A DNA stretch of 64,000 bases. Source: Dryocola sp. LX212 (lineage in GTDB: Bacteria; Pseudomonadota; Gammaproteobacteria; Enterobacterales; Enterobacteriaceae). The translations under genes and the position numbers were made by a program. Shown one piece after another: positions 44,467-53,216 of this stretch. The first letter of the stretch is position 1. The number at the start of each line of letters is the position of its first letter. Location of the stretch: contig CP167917.1 in assembly GCA_041504365.1 (NCBI GenBank), forward strand, positions 3,782,001-3,846,000, in the 5' to 3' direction. The notes under the pieces are model-generated. The model ran no database searches. It was not told the origin of the DNA and saw only the letters and a list, made by a program, of their open reading frames with translations.

Positions 44467-45978
44467 ATGAAGATACGACACCTGGCTGCCGCCGCAGCCA
44501 TCACGCTATCCCTGACCGCCTGTGATAACTCCAGTGCCGACTGGGAAGCTCAGTCCGGTAAATGCCTATCCCTCAGCAGTGAAGGCAATTTCACCGCTAT
44601 GGTGACCCCTGAAGTTGTTGCGTTTATCGCGGTCGAATCCGGCTGTCCCGACGACATGGGGCTGCTGGGCATACGGCAGGCAAGCGTAAGCGTTGGTGGG
44701 GACAGCTACCCCGCAATACTGACGTGCGGAGCCCGGTCAAATGACCATTCAATGTTTATCCTCGGAAAACTGGTACGTAACGATACAACGTCAGGACCAG
44801 AGCTTGGGGCCAGAGCAGTCAAGGCAATCACCGGTTTCTTTGGTGCAAAAGTCACGCTCGATGGCGAAACCGCGCACTTCGGTAAGGGTAACTTTGCAAA
44901 AGTATGTTCTGCGTATGTTCCACATCCTGGCGGGGAGAAAACAGCGCCACACAGCAAAGGTTTCCTGAGCTCCCTGTTTGGAGGGAAGAAAGCGCCTGAA
45001 CACGACGTTGACAGCGCTATGCGGGACAAGTTTGTTGCAGACTCCAACGCAGCATTTGCACGTGCAGACGAAGCCGACCAGCAGCAGAAGCTTCAAGAAG
45101 ATAATATGAGAAAACAAGGGTATAAACAGGACAAGGACGGCAAATGGCATAAGGTATTCAAAACGGATGGTTACAACCCGAAGGTGGAGCCTGTTCATGT
45201 AGACCTGGGCCCAGCTTCGTCGGGTGGTGGTTTACCGGCGAGCGACCTGTCTGGCAGTTCCACTGCAGTGGGTAAGCCGCAACAGGTACAGAGCAGCAAC
45301 GTAGCCCCGTTAACACCGGAAGCTGAAGCCACTGCCCTGAAGAATGCGCAGTCCACCTATCTCGTCTATCACCCTGGCACGGATATTTCGGCGTTCACCT
45401 GGCAGAAAAGTCCCCTTCCCGACAAATCCGTCAACGGCGCTACCGTCCATGTACTGCGCTTCACCACCACCAACTCACAAACGAACGTCACGACCGATGT
45501 GGATGTGGAAATCAATCCTGATGGTTCAGCCGGTTACGCCACCAGCAATGACCGCCCGACACCTGTAGCAACCAGCGCCTCCGTAGACCCTGTGAACGCG
45601 TATTGCACGCTGGACAACGGCAAGAACGTAAATGTCTATGCCGCCAACGGCCAGGACTATCGCTATTCCTATCTGGACAAAAACAATCAGTCAGAGCTGG
45701 AGCTGACCGAAGGGTTGTTCGGGGTCAAAGCCTTCCACTACGAAACGCAGCTGGGAATGGGCAAAGCGCAATACATCCGCTTCAACAAGAAACAGTACGA
45801 CTACGTGCTGCTGAGCCTCGACACCGGTAAGCGCGAATTCTACGGCATCCGGGTTTACAAAGATGGCAGCCTGATTTCATCGCACGCATGCAAAACACGG
45901 CTGAATCTCGACGTGAGCCCACTAACCGACGCAGCACATGCTGACAGCGACAAAATGGGTGATTTCGTCACCAACTGA
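44467..45978 (+). CDS. Large lipoprotein of unknown function
   Basis: 503 residues with a lipoprotein signal (LSLTAC, Cys19), so envelope-anchored. The N-terminal ~150 residues carry a Cys-containing domain (GKCLSLSS, ESGCPDDMG, ILTCGAR). A charged linker follows, with KGFLSSLFGGKKAPEHD and a Lys/Gln-rich segment, then a Ser/Gly-rich linker and a beta-rich C-terminal domain (VHVLRFTTTNSQTNVTTDV, YRYSYLDKNNQSELELTEG, YDYVLLSLDTGKREF). I do not recognise it. It lies 38 bp after the WYL regulator and 52 bp before a membrane protein, suggesting one operon. Confidence 0.85.
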   Translation: MKIRHLAAAAAITLSLTACDNSSADWEAQSGKCLSLSSEGNFTAMVTPEVVAFIAVESGCPDDMGLLGIRQASVSVGGDSYPAILTCGARSNDHSMFILGKLVRNDTTSGPELGARAVKAITGFFGAKVTLDGETAHFGKGNFAKVCSAYVPHPGGEKTAPHSKGFLSSLFGGKKAPEHDVDSAMRDKFVADSNAAFARADEADQQQKLQEDNMRKQGYKQDKDGKWHKVFKTDGYNPKVEPVHVDLGPASSGGGLPASDLSGSSTAVGKPQQVQSSNVAPLTPEAEATALKNAQSTYLVYHPGTDISAFTWQKSPLPDKSVNGATVHVLRFTTTNSQTNVTTDVDVEINPDGSAGYATSNDRPTPVATSASVDPVNAYCTLDNGKNVNVYAANGQDYRYSYLDKNNQSELELTEGLFGVKAFHYETQLGMGKAQYIRFNKKQYDYVLLSLDTGKREFYGIRVYKDGSLISSHACKTRLNLDVSPLTDAAHADSDKMGDFVTN

Positions 45979-46030
45979 CACCGGCGATTCACGATCGGAT
46001 AATTTCACTACAATGGCAAAGGAAATGAAA

Positions 46031-46564
46031 ATGACTGCAACGGCAATTAATTCACTGAAAAACAAGCTCAATACATCCACCTGGCATCTGGTCCTGCTGT
46101 GTATACCGACAGGCGGCATCTATCTGCTGATGTGGCTCTACAAACATCAGGAAGCCCTCATGGCAGAAGTCGGGCAGCGCTTCTCTTCCCGTATGCTGGT
46201 TATCTGGATGGCAGTCTGCACAGGGCTGGCAACCTCACTCAAAACGATGTTCCCTCTGCAGGTCGATGACTACGGGTACAGCGTGAATGATGGCGCTGCC
46301 ACCATGCAGGGGATTGCGCTGCTGCTGACGCTGGCCTACATCGTCTTACTGATTGTCTGGGCCTTTAAAGCCCGCGCTGCGCTGCAACAGCATGCGCTGA
46401 CGCAGTTTCGCTTCGACCTGAAAATGAACGCAGCCTGGACCGTCCTCTTCCACGTCTTCTATATCAACTACTGCATCAACGCGATGCCGGAAGCGATGGC
46501 AAAACACCAGATAATCCACGGCAAACCTCAACCTGAGCAGGTGACGGAACCAACGCCGGAGTAA
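46031..46564 (+). CDS. Small polytopic membrane protein
   Basis: 177 residues with about four hydrophobic segments: WHLVLLCIPTGGIYLLMWL, MLVIWMAVCTGLATSL, GIALLLTLAYIVLLIVWAFKA and AWTVLFHVFYINYCI. The first resembles DUF4234-type proteins. I use ATG 46031, preceded by AAGGA at 7 nt; ATGs at 46013 and 46025 are alternatives. It directly follows the lipoprotein gene, so a shared membrane function is likely but undefined. A terminator closes this unit. Confidence 0.78.
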   Translation: MTATAINSLKNKLNTSTWHLVLLCIPTGGIYLLMWLYKHQEALMAEVGQRFSSRMLVIWMAVCTGLATSLKTMFPLQVDDYGYSVNDGAATMQGIALLLTLAYIVLLIVWAFKARAALQQHALTQFRFDLKMNAAWTVLFHVFYINYCINAMPEAMAKHQIIHGKPQPEQVTEPTPE

Positions 46565-46585
46565 TTCACTCTCCAGTGCATTAAC

Positions 46586-46619
46586 AGGCCATGCCTCCTT
46601 CGGGACGCGTGGCCTTTTT
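46586..46619 (+). terminator. Terminator after membrane-protein gene
   Basis: GGCCATGC and GCGTGGCC form an 8-bp stem (one G-T pair), with loop CTCCTTCGGGAC and TTTTT at 46615-46619. It ends the lipoprotein/membrane-protein unit. Confidence 0.8.
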
Positions 46620-46716
46620 GTCTTTATGCCCTCAGTAACGGGCGACACCAGCTGGATGCCATCACTGTGGTGGGCCCGGCTTTCTTATATCTGACGGTTA
46701 CTTATCAGGAGAATCA

Positions 46717-47436
46717 ATGAATTTCGACGACGAGTTTGAAGAAGGCATGGAATTTGAGCATGACGGCATGAACGACGAACAGGAGGAAGTGATTGGCGAT
46801 ACCCCACCAGCAGGTGGGCTCGGGTCAGTGATGGGCTGGCTCTATGACAAAGCCGTGAGCGGGATTGCAGGGATTGAGTCGGCGGAGACGCTGGCAGAGC
46901 GCTACCTTGCTGACGCGAAGGGGGATGTGCAACTGGCTGCACGCAACATGGTGCACTGGGAAAGCATCAAGGCTGGCAGCAGCGGCTTTCTCTCCGGTAT
47001 CGGTGGCGTTGTGGCCTTGCCGTTCACCCTGCCGCTGAACGTCACCAGTGTGTTGTTTCTGCAGACGCGTCTGGTCGCCGCTCTGGCCTGCCTGGGTGGA
47101 CATCGCCTGACCGACGAACGTATCCGGGCGCTGGCCGGGCTGTGCCTGTGTGGCAATGCTGCCCGGGCGCTGTTACATGAAGTCGCCATGAAAGCTGTTG
47201 AGCGCTGGACCCGAACCTTCACCGAGCAGGTGGTCAGGAAGACGCTGATGATGCTGGCAGCCCGTGCAGGCATGAGTGCCGGAGGGCAGTTTATCCGTCT
47301 GGTGCCGCTGGCAGGCGGGGTGGTGAGCGGCGCGGTGGATGTGACAACCACCCGTACTATCGGTCGCATAGCCTGTAACACCTTTCTCAGCGCCCTTCCC
47401 CAATTGAACGACGGTGATATGCAGAATGCCGGATAA
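46717..47436 (+). CDS. EcsC-family protein
   Basis: 239 residues of the EcsC family (relatives: B. subtilis EcsC and enterobacterial island proteins); exact role unknown. A strongly acidic N-terminus ([20 protein letters not shown]) is followed by the conserved [20 protein letters not shown] and [18 protein letters not shown], the EcsC signature region, probably membrane-associated. It starts at ATG 46717 after TCAGGAG. It overlaps the DUF905 gene by 11 nt. Confidence 0.87.
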   Translation: MNFDDEFEEGMEFEHDGMNDEQEEVIGDTPPAGGLGSVMGWLYDKAVSGIAGIESAETLAERYLADAKGDVQLAARNMVHWESIKAGSSGFLSGIGGVVALPFTLPLNVTSVLFLQTRLVAALACLGGHRLTDERIRALAGLCLCGNAARALLHEVAMKAVERWTRTFTEQVVRKTLMMLAARAGMSAGGQFIRLVPLAGGVVSGAVDVTTTRTIGRIACNTFLSALPQLNDGDMQNAG

Positions 47437-47647
47437 CGTGCAGCTCCCCGCAGGCCCTTTTACCCGTGAGCAGGCTGAAGCTGTTGCGGCCAGATACCGC
47501 AATGTGGCAATCGAAGATGACCTGGATACGCATTTTCGCCTGGTTGTGCGTGTCGATGGTCGCATGGTCTGGCGGGCCTGGAACTTTGAATCCGATGCGG
47601 GTTACTGGCTGAATAAATTCATCGTCAGCGATGGGATCCGCAGATAA
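47426..47647 (+). CDS. DUF905 family small protein
   Basis: 73 residues; DUF905 proteins occur in CP4-type islands and on plasmids, function unknown. The diagnostic [25 protein letters not shown] and VWRAWNFE segments are present. It starts at ATG 47426, inside the end of the EcsC gene. An ATG 12 nt upstream also fits but is less family-like. Confidence 0.88.
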   Translation: MPDNVQLPAGPFTREQAEAVAARYRNVAIEDDLDTHFRLVVRVDGRMVWRAWNFESDAGYWLNKFIVSDGIRR

Positions 47648-47813
47648 CCCCGTATTCATATACGCCCCTTCATCAGCACCAACCCACCAAACTGTTCCAC
47701 ATCACCGCTGACATTCCGTCAGCACACATACCAGAACCAGCAGCAGGCCGTTTCTCCTTCAGGGGACGCGGCACGCTGACCTTTATACCGTCTGTTTAAA
47801 CAAGGAGTTAACC

Positions 47814-48647
47814 ATGAGACTAGCCAGCCGTTTTGGCCGTATCAACCAAATCCGCCGTGACCGTCCTCTGACCCGCGATGAACTGATGAACGTCGTCCCC
47901 AGCGTCTTCGGCAGCGACAAACATGAATCACGCTCAGAACGCTACACCCACATCCCGACAATAACCGTGCTGGAGAACCTGCAACGCGAAGGCTTTCAGC
48001 CGTTCTTTGCCTGTCAGACCCGCGTGCGTGACCTGGGCAAACGTGAGCACACCAAACACATGCTGCGTCTGCGCCGTGCCGGGCAACTTACCGGTCAGCA
48101 GGTCCCGGAAATCATCCTCCTCAATTCCCATGACGGCTCAAGCAGCTACCAGATGCTGCCTGGGCTCTTCCGGGGTGTATGTACCAACGGACTTGTCTGT
48201 GGGCAGTCGTTTGGTGAAGTGCGCGTCCCTCACAGAGGCAACGTGGTGGAAAACGTCATTGAAGGCGCTTATGAGGTGCTGGGCGTGTTTGACCGGGTGG
48301 AAGAGAAGCGTGATGCAATGCAGTCACTGGCTTTACCGCCACCGGCACAGTATGCGCTGGCGAATGCGGCGCTGGAATACCGCTTCGGTCAGGACCATCA
48401 ACCGGTAAGCGTGTCACAGCTGCTGACCCCGCGTCGTCGGGAAGATTACAGCGATGACCTGTGGACGGTTTACCAGCGAGTTCAGGAAAACCTGATGAAA
48501 GGCGGTCTGTCGGGACGTAACGCAAAAGGACGCAGCAGCCGTACCCGCGCCGTCACCGGTATTGATGGCGATGTGAAGCTTAATCGTGCGCTGTGGGTGA
48601 TGACCGAAAACATGCTGGAACTTTTCCGGGGTGCCAGAGCGGCCTGA
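47814..48647 (+). CDS. DUF932 (YfjQ/YafZ-like) protein
   Basis: 277 residues; DUF932/phage-plasmid-related family (YfjQ of CP4-57), function unknown. Conserved stretches are RLASRFGRINQIRRDRPLT, GFQPFFACQTRVRDLGKR, EIILLNSHDGSSSYQMLPG and LFRGVCTNGLVCGQSFGEV. ATG 47814 follows AAGGAG. Between its stop and the next gene lie two hairpins with T runs on the minus strand (see findings). Typical member of the CP4-57-like tail. Confidence 0.92.
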   Translation: MRLASRFGRINQIRRDRPLTRDELMNVVPSVFGSDKHESRSERYTHIPTITVLENLQREGFQPFFACQTRVRDLGKREHTKHMLRLRRAGQLTGQQVPEIILLNSHDGSSSYQMLPGLFRGVCTNGLVCGQSFGEVRVPHRGNVVENVIEGAYEVLGVFDRVEEKRDAMQSLALPPPAQYALANAALEYRFGQDHQPVSVSQLLTPRRREDYSDDLWTVYQRVQENLMKGGLSGRNAKGRSSRTRAVTGIDGDVKLNRALWVMTENMLELFRGARAA

Positions 48648-48896
48648 AAAAGCACCCCGCACTCCGCGGGGCTGAATCGACACAAGGGTTAACCAGCACG
48701 TAATCACGTACCAGTTTCAGCATAGACGCTTTCTGCCGCTTCGCTTCCCACCCTACCCATCTGATTTTCCTCTGGCCCTGAACCGGGCGCATAAAAAGCC
48801 CCGACAGCCATCACGCCGACGGGGAAAGTGGGATTTTCATACTATCAACTTCACGCCGCATGCTGGCGACATACTATTAAGCAAAGGAATTCTCTT

Positions 48897-49367
48897 ATGA
48901 CCCATTCTACCCTGCCACTGTTTACCCCTGACGCTTCTGTTCCGGTTGCAGACCCTAATCGTATTACAACGACACCGGTCGCCGATGAAAACCGCGTGGC
49001 GTTCTGGCCGCAACACTTTGGCGACATCCCACAATGGATGATGCTGGAGCCGCGCATCTTCGCCTGGATGGACCGTTTATGTGCTGACTACAGCGGTGGC
49101 GTCTGGCTCTTTTACACGCTGAGCAACGGTAGCGCGTTTATGGCCCCAGAGCCTGACAACGATGAGAAGTGGACGCTGTTTAACTGCATGAACGGCAACG
49201 GGACCGAGTTAAGCGCCGAGGCTGCGGGTATCGCGGCCTGTCTGATGGAATACAGCCACCACGCCATGCGCACCGAATGTGATGCGATGACGGAACACTA
49301 TTATCGTTTGCGGGATTACGCGCTGGAGCATGCTGAATGTAGCGCCATCATGCACATCATCGACTGA
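48897..49367 (+). CDS. KlcA/YfjX-type antirestriction protein
   Basis: 156 residues of the antirestriction family that inhibits type I restriction enzymes (KlcA, ArdB-like; YfjX of CP4-57), helping elements enter a restricting host. Seen: FWPQHFGDIPQWMMLEPRIF, MDRLCADYSGGVWLFYTLSN, GNGTELSAEAAGIAACLM and a C-terminal Cys. I use ATG 48897 (AAGGA upstream). The same island encodes a type IC restriction system, so the two must coexist, a notable pairing. Inhibition of this particular HsdMSR is untested. Confidence 0.9.
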   Translation: MTHSTLPLFTPDASVPVADPNRITTTPVADENRVAFWPQHFGDIPQWMMLEPRIFAWMDRLCADYSGGVWLFYTLSNGSAFMAPEPDNDEKWTLFNCMNGNGTELSAEAAGIAACLMEYSHHAMRTECDAMTEHYYRLRDYALEHAECSAIMHIID

Positions 49368-49378
49368 ACGGAGGCCGG

Positions 49379-49897
49379 ATGCGTACTTTTACCGAACCCG
49401 TGCAGCTTGATATGTTTCCTGTGCCCTCGTCCGTCAGCCCGCTCCCCGCCATTTCCCTCACAGCCCAGCGCACCATTAAACGCGCCATCAGTCTGCTGGA
49501 GAAATACCTTCGTCAGCCTGGCGTGGTGCTGACCTCACCTGAGCAGGTGCGGGACTGGCTACGGCTTAAACTCTGCGGACTGGAGCGGGAAGTGTTTATG
49601 GTGCTGTATCTCGACAGCCAGAATCGCCTTCTGGAATGTGAAACCCTCTTTGCCGGGACGGTCGACCATGTTTCCGTCCATCCTCGCGAAGTCCTGAAAT
49701 CCGCACTCCGTCACAACGCTACCGCAGTAGTTTTCGCACACAACCATCCGTCAGGGCGGGCAGAGCCCAGCAAGAAAGACCGACAGCTCACCGACAAGCT
49801 GAAAGTCGCACTGGCGCTGATAAATATCGCCACCCTCGACCATCTGGTTGTCGGCAGCCATGACATCGTGTCCTTTGCTGAGAGAGGCTGGCTATGA
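49379..49897 (+). CDS. RadC-like JAB/MPN domain protein (YfjY-like)
   Basis: 172 residues. The JAMM metal-binding motif is visible: FAHNHPSGRAEPSKKDRQ (H-x-H-x10-D), with an upstream Glu candidate in the VFMVLYLDSQNRLLECE strand. RadC proteins were named for DNA repair, but island copies have no proven role. ATG 49379 follows GGAGG. It overlaps the next gene by 4 nt (ATGA) and has the standard YfjX-YfjY order. Confidence 0.92.
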   Translation: MRTFTEPVQLDMFPVPSSVSPLPAISLTAQRTIKRAISLLEKYLRQPGVVLTSPEQVRDWLRLKLCGLEREVFMVLYLDSQNRLLECETLFAGTVDHVSVHPREVLKSALRHNATAVVFAHNHPSGRAEPSKKDRQLTDKLKVALALINIATLDHLVVGSHDIVSFAERGWL

Positions 49898-50178
49898 CAG
49901 TGGATCAGGATCATCAGAAAACATTTGAGCGCAGTATAGCCCTCCTTCTGCTGGATAACGGCGATGATGCTGTTTATGTCTTTGGTGAATGCCTGCTTTG
50001 CTCGGATTATGCCAGCGGGGATAAATCCGTTGCGGAAACTGGCAAAAGACTGGCAGGAATTCTGAACGTACCGCTCTGGCAACTCACGCTTCCCGTCCCT
50101 GATGATGAAGAATGGTGCTGGAACGATATCATTGATGTCCTCATCAGGGGTGGCTACCCGGAGGTACTACCATCGTGA
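49894..50178 (+). CDS. Hypothetical island protein
   Basis: 94 residues, acidic, with FGECLLCSDYASGD and C-terminal WCWNDIIDVLIRGGYP. No family that I can name. It is kept because it overlaps both neighbours by 4 nt (ATGA at 49894; GTGA at 50175), so translation is coupled within the radC-like to DUF987 string. Cytoplasmic, with no signal or membrane segment. Confidence 0.75.
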   Translation: MTVDQDHQKTFERSIALLLLDNGDDAVYVFGECLLCSDYASGDKSVAETGKRLAGILNVPLWQLTLPVPDDEEWCWNDIIDVLIRGGYPEVLPS

Positions 50179-50396
50179 AAATCATCAGCAAGCGCCAGGC
50201 GATGGCGATTTACCGCCAGCATCCGGGATCCCGCCTCTTTCGCTACTGCACCGGTAAATACAAATGGAGCGGCAGCATCTGCCATTACGCCGGTCGCGAG
50301 ATACAGGATATCAACGGAGTGCTCGCCGTCTTCGCAGAACGCCGTCAGGACCGCAATGGCCCGTATGTAGTACTACGCAGCGTCGGTCTCACTTAA
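50175..50396 (+). CDS. DUF987 (YeeT-like) protein
   Basis: 73 residues of the DUF987/YeeT family that precedes CbeA-CbtA pairs in CP4-type islands. Conserved: KIISKRQAMAIYRQHPGSRLF, RYCTGKYKWSGSICHYAGRE and NGVLAVFAERRQDRNGPYV. GTG start at 50175 overlaps the previous stop. Role unknown; a link to the toxin-antitoxin unit is inferred from conserved order. Confidence 0.9.
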   Translation: MKIISKRQAMAIYRQHPGSRLFRYCTGKYKWSGSICHYAGREIQDINGVLAVFAERRQDRNGPYVVLRSVGLT

Positions 50397-50427
50397 CAAT
50401 CACGCACAGTAATTAAGGAAAACTTAA

Positions 50428-50814
50428 ATGAAATCGACCACCTCATCCGGTACATCACCGGAGGCCAGCCCCTGCCCACAATGGGGACTTAAGCGCAATA
50501 TCACGCCGCAGTTTGGCGCACGCCTGGTACAGGAAGGCAACCGGCTTCACTATCTTGCCGACCGCGCTGATATCGCCGGTCAGTTCACGGATGCGCAGGC
50601 CCGACAGCTCGACCAGGCGTTTCCGGTAATAATGAAACAACTTGAGCTGATGCTGACCAGTGGCGAGCTTAACCCCCGCCATGCGCATTGCGTCACGCTG
50701 TACCACAACGGCCTGACCTGCGAAGCGGACACACTCGGCTCCTGTGGCTACGTTTACTTCGCCATTTATCCAGGGCAACCAGTAACAACCGCGCCAGAAA
50801 GCAGCAACCATTAA
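50428..50814 (+). CDS. cbeA: CbeA/YeeU-type antitoxin
   Basis: 128 residues, homologous to CbeA (YeeU/YfjZ), the type IV antitoxin that stabilises MreB and FtsZ filaments and counters CbtA. Seen: PQWGLKRNITPQFGARLVQEG, RLHYLADRADIAGQF, LDQAFPVIMKQLELMLTSGEL and HCVTLYHNGLTCEADTLGS. A short variable N-terminus (KSTTSSGTSPEAS) precedes. It lies 16 bp before the toxin gene. Confidence 0.93.
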   Translation: MKSTTSSGTSPEASPCPQWGLKRNITPQFGARLVQEGNRLHYLADRADIAGQFTDAQARQLDQAFPVIMKQLELMLTSGELNPRHAHCVTLYHNGLTCEADTLGSCGYVYFAIYPGQPVTTAPESSNH

Positions 50815-50830
50815 CTAAGAGAATCTCACT

Positions 50831-51208
50831 ATGCCTTCACTGTTATCACCCTCACGGGCGGACTACCCCTGCCCGTCGCCCGTCGAAATCTGGCAGTTAC
50901 TCCTGACCCATCTCCTGGAGCAGCACTATGGCCTGACGCTCAACGACACGCCGTTAAGTGATGAAAGCGTGATTCTGGATCAGATTGAAGCCGGTATCTC
51001 GCTATGCGATGCCGTCAATGCCCTGGTCGAAGAATACGACCTGGTGCGCACCGACCGCAGCGGCTTCACCGTCATGGAGCAGTCACCGTTTATCAGCAGT
51101 ATCGACATTCTCCGAGCCCGCCGGGCTACCGGGCTTATGAAGCGCAGCAGCTATCAAACCGTTACCCGCGCAACCAACGGTCATCGTAGCCCACAACGCA
51201 AACACTGA
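50831..51208 (+). CDS. cbtA: CbtA/YeeV-type toxin
   Basis: 125 residues, homologous to CbtA (YeeV, YkfI, YpjF), which binds MreB and FtsZ and blocks cell-shape and division machinery. Conserved: [48 protein letters not shown] and [15 protein letters not shown]. Downstream of its antitoxin, the regular gene order. Length equals known members. Confidence 0.94.
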   Translation: MPSLLSPSRADYPCPSPVEIWQLLLTHLLEQHYGLTLNDTPLSDESVILDQIEAGISLCDAVNALVEEYDLVRTDRSGFTVMEQSPFISSIDILRARRATGLMKRSSYQTVTRATNGHRSPQRKH

Positions 51209-51221
51209 TGGAGGCACTGCA

Positions 51222-51713
51222 ATGAAAATCTCACTTAACGTCGATGCTGACAGCGTGAACGTTCTGGCGCTCAACATGGGGAGAATTGCCGTAGAAGTTG
51301 ATGGTATCGAACTGGCGCAGCTGATTGATGTGGTGAACGACAACGGTTATACCCTTCGCATCGCTGACGAGCCGGGAAAGCTGGTTGTGGAAGATCCACT
51401 CCCGGCAATAGCCCACTTCACTGGCATCCAGTGCAGCACCGCCCACATCACCGAAGAAGACAATACGCTGCTACACACGCTCTCACAGCCACACCAGCCG
51501 TATGACGGCGCTGAATGGCTCCATTACACCGGCTCTGGCTATCTGATCCGTCTTGATGCGTGGGTTTTCCCGGTACTGCAACTGAAGCGCCGTGGGCTAT
51601 CCAAACCTTGTCGAAAGCTCGTTACCACGCTGCTACGCCGTTACGGGATCACCTGCATTCATCTGGATGCCTTCGCGGAGATCCTGTCCGGCTTCGCCAC
51701 CTTCAACTGGTAA
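51222..51713 (+). CDS. DUF5983 family protein
   Basis: 163 residues; a frequent third gene of CbtA loci. Conserved: VNVLALNMGRIAVEVDGIEL, AHFTGIQCSTAHITEEDN and WLHYTGSGYLIRLDAWVFPV. No signal or membrane segment. It lies 13 bp after cbtA (ribosome site GGAGG) and is probably co-transcribed. Function unknown; family call moderately sure. Confidence 0.82.
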   Translation: MKISLNVDADSVNVLALNMGRIAVEVDGIELAQLIDVVNDNGYTLRIADEPGKLVVEDPLPAIAHFTGIQCSTAHITEEDNTLLHTLSQPHQPYDGAEWLHYTGSGYLIRLDAWVFPVLQLKRRGLSKPCRKLVTTLLRRYGITCIHLDAFAEILSGFATFNW

Positions 51714-51718
51714 CTGCC

Positions 51719-51919
51719 ATGAAACTCACCACCGAACAGGGCCTACAGATCCTTATCGACTGGCTGCAGGACAATATCGATTGCGGAACCAACCTGATTT
51801 TCGATAACGACGAAGACCAGACTCAATCCGCTGATTTGCTCCCCTGCCTTGAGCAGGCTCTCAGCGATGTACAGACTCTGCGCCACCTTCAGCTGCTGCA
51901 TGCATCTGGCACGCAGTGA
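51719..51919 (+). CDS. Small acidic island protein (DUF957-like)
   Basis: 66 residues: KLTTEQGLQILIDWLQDNID then DEDQTQSADLLPCLEQALS. Similar to DUF957 (YeeW-type) small proteins of CP4 loci, from memory. It starts at ATG 51719, 5 bp after the previous stop. Longer in-frame starts overlap DUF5983. A terminator follows at 51953. Confidence 0.8.
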   Translation: MKLTTEQGLQILIDWLQDNIDCGTNLIFDNDEDQTQSADLLPCLEQALSDVQTLRHLQLLHASGTQ

Positions 51920-51952
51920 TCTTTCCCACCCATAACAACTCAACCGCATAAG

Positions 51953-51985
51953 CGCCAGCCCTCACCGGCTGGCGTTTTGCTTTTA
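51953..51985 (+). terminator. Terminator of the radC-like to DUF957 string
   Basis: CGCCAGCC (51953-51960) and GGCTGGCG (51967-51974) form an 8-bp stem with a 6-nt loop, followed by TTTTGCTTTT. Confidence 0.85.
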
Positions 51986-52010
51986 TGCGACCTGTATAAA
52001 GGAAGAACGA

Positions 52011-52859
52011 ATGTCAGGTATACAACCTCACCACGATCCTGAAGTCTTAACCGGCAACATGGAGATCATCTGCTCCACCAGCATTGAGCGTATCGTCAGC
52101 GGACGTAATGCTGCGCTGGAGCAAATCGAAACGCTGATCCTGCAACTTGACGGGATCTCTCAACTCACCAGCGGCATCGGTGGCGGCACGGCAAATGACT
52201 GGGCCATGCACACCAGCCACCGCTACGGCAGCTGGTTAATAGAACCACCGGAAGCCGCAATGAGGGCCATCATCCGCAATATCGATCGCAGTATCTGGCG
52301 CGATCTGATGGGCAAATCCGGAATGATTTCTCTGATGGATGCTCAGGCGCGTGACGAATGGTACGGCAGCCTGGAAAAAGACGACATCCCCGCCATCAGT
52401 GAAGCGAACATCCTCAGCACTTTTGAGCAACTGCATCAGAGCAAAGCAGAGGTGTTTGAGCGTGGCGTTATCAACGTGTTTAAGGGGCTGAGCTGGGATT
52501 ACAAATCGAATTCGCCCTGCAAGTTTGGCAAGAAGGTCATCGTCGAAGGGCTTGTTCAGTACGATCGTTGGGGATTTCATTTTCGGCATGGCCGCAGACG
52601 CGATCAGCTATCGGATTTGGATCGCATGCTGAATCTGCTGGATGGCAAGCCGGTTCCTGAGAATCGCAACGATCTTTCCGTGAGGCTGGATACGCATATC
52701 AGCCAACAGCTCTCATCCGTTTTCAACGATGAGTACGTCGAGATCCGCTACTTCCAGAAAGGCACCGGACACATCATCTTTAAACGTCCGGATTTGGTGG
52801 AGAAGATGAACGACATTGTTGCCAGACACTATCCCGACTTACTGCCTGCAAGATCGTAG
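52011..52859 (+). CDS. DUF4942 domain protein
   Basis: 282 residues; DUF4942 proteins close many CP4-44/CP4-57-type modules and have no proven function. Seen: VSGRNAALEQIETLILQLDG near the N-terminus, RSIWRDLMGKSGMISLMDAQ, NVFKGLSWDYKSNSPCKFGK and a C-terminal VEIRYFQKGTGHIIFKR. It starts at ATG 52011 behind AAGGAAGAACGA. Family call is firm. Confidence 0.88.
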   Translation: MSGIQPHHDPEVLTGNMEIICSTSIERIVSGRNAALEQIETLILQLDGISQLTSGIGGGTANDWAMHTSHRYGSWLIEPPEAAMRAIIRNIDRSIWRDLMGKSGMISLMDAQARDEWYGSLEKDDIPAISEANILSTFEQLHQSKAEVFERGVINVFKGLSWDYKSNSPCKFGKKVIVEGLVQYDRWGFHFRHGRRRDQLSDLDRMLNLLDGKPVPENRNDLSVRLDTHISQQLSSVFNDEYVEIRYFQKGTGHIIFKRPDLVEKMNDIVARHYPDLLPARS

Positions 52860-52891
52860 CCGTCTGGATCCGAACACACTCATCCCTACTG

Positions 52892-52930
52892 TTGAGTAGT
52901 AGAGGAATACTATCTATTATTAACTGATAG
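52892..52930 (+). promoter_or_regulatory. Promoter and possible operator of parDE
   Basis: -35 TTGAGT (52892-52897), 17-bp spacer, -10 TATTAT (52915-52920). A 5-bp inverted repeat CTATC (52910-52914) / GATAG (52926-52930) straddles the -10 element. ParD antitoxins repress their own promoters, so this is a candidate operator. Confidence 0.6.
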
Positions 52931-52952
52931 CAATTCATCAGGAGGCTCAATT

Positions 52953-53216
52953 ATGCCAACCAGCGTAGCCCTTACCCCTTACTTCGAGGCTTTCATTCGT
53001 GAGCAAATCGAAAGTGGGCGTTACAACAACACAAGCGAAGTCATCCGCGCAGGGCTTCGGGCGCTTGAAGAGCGTGAGCAACAGGTCAGGCTCGACTCTC
53101 TCCAGCAGGCCGTCACCGAAGGGATCAACAGTGGAGACAGTAAGAACGCTGAAGAGGTGTTCGGCCGCCTAGGGCGTAAGTATAAACAGATGGCTGAACA
53201 GCGACCTGCGAAATGA
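52953..53216 (+). CDS. parD: ParD-type antitoxin
   Basis: 87 residues. An N-terminal ribbon-helix-helix (TSVALTPYFEAFIREQIESG, RYNNTSEVIRAGLRALEERE) binds DNA and the toxin. The C-terminal half is a helical toxin-binding tail. It has a strong ribosome site AGGAGG and overlaps the toxin by 4 nt (ATGA), so the antitoxin is made first. Confidence 0.92.
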   Translation: MPTSVALTPYFEAFIREQIESGRYNNTSEVIRAGLRALEEREQQVRLDSLQQAVTEGINSGDSKNAEEVFGRLGRKYKQMAEQRPAK

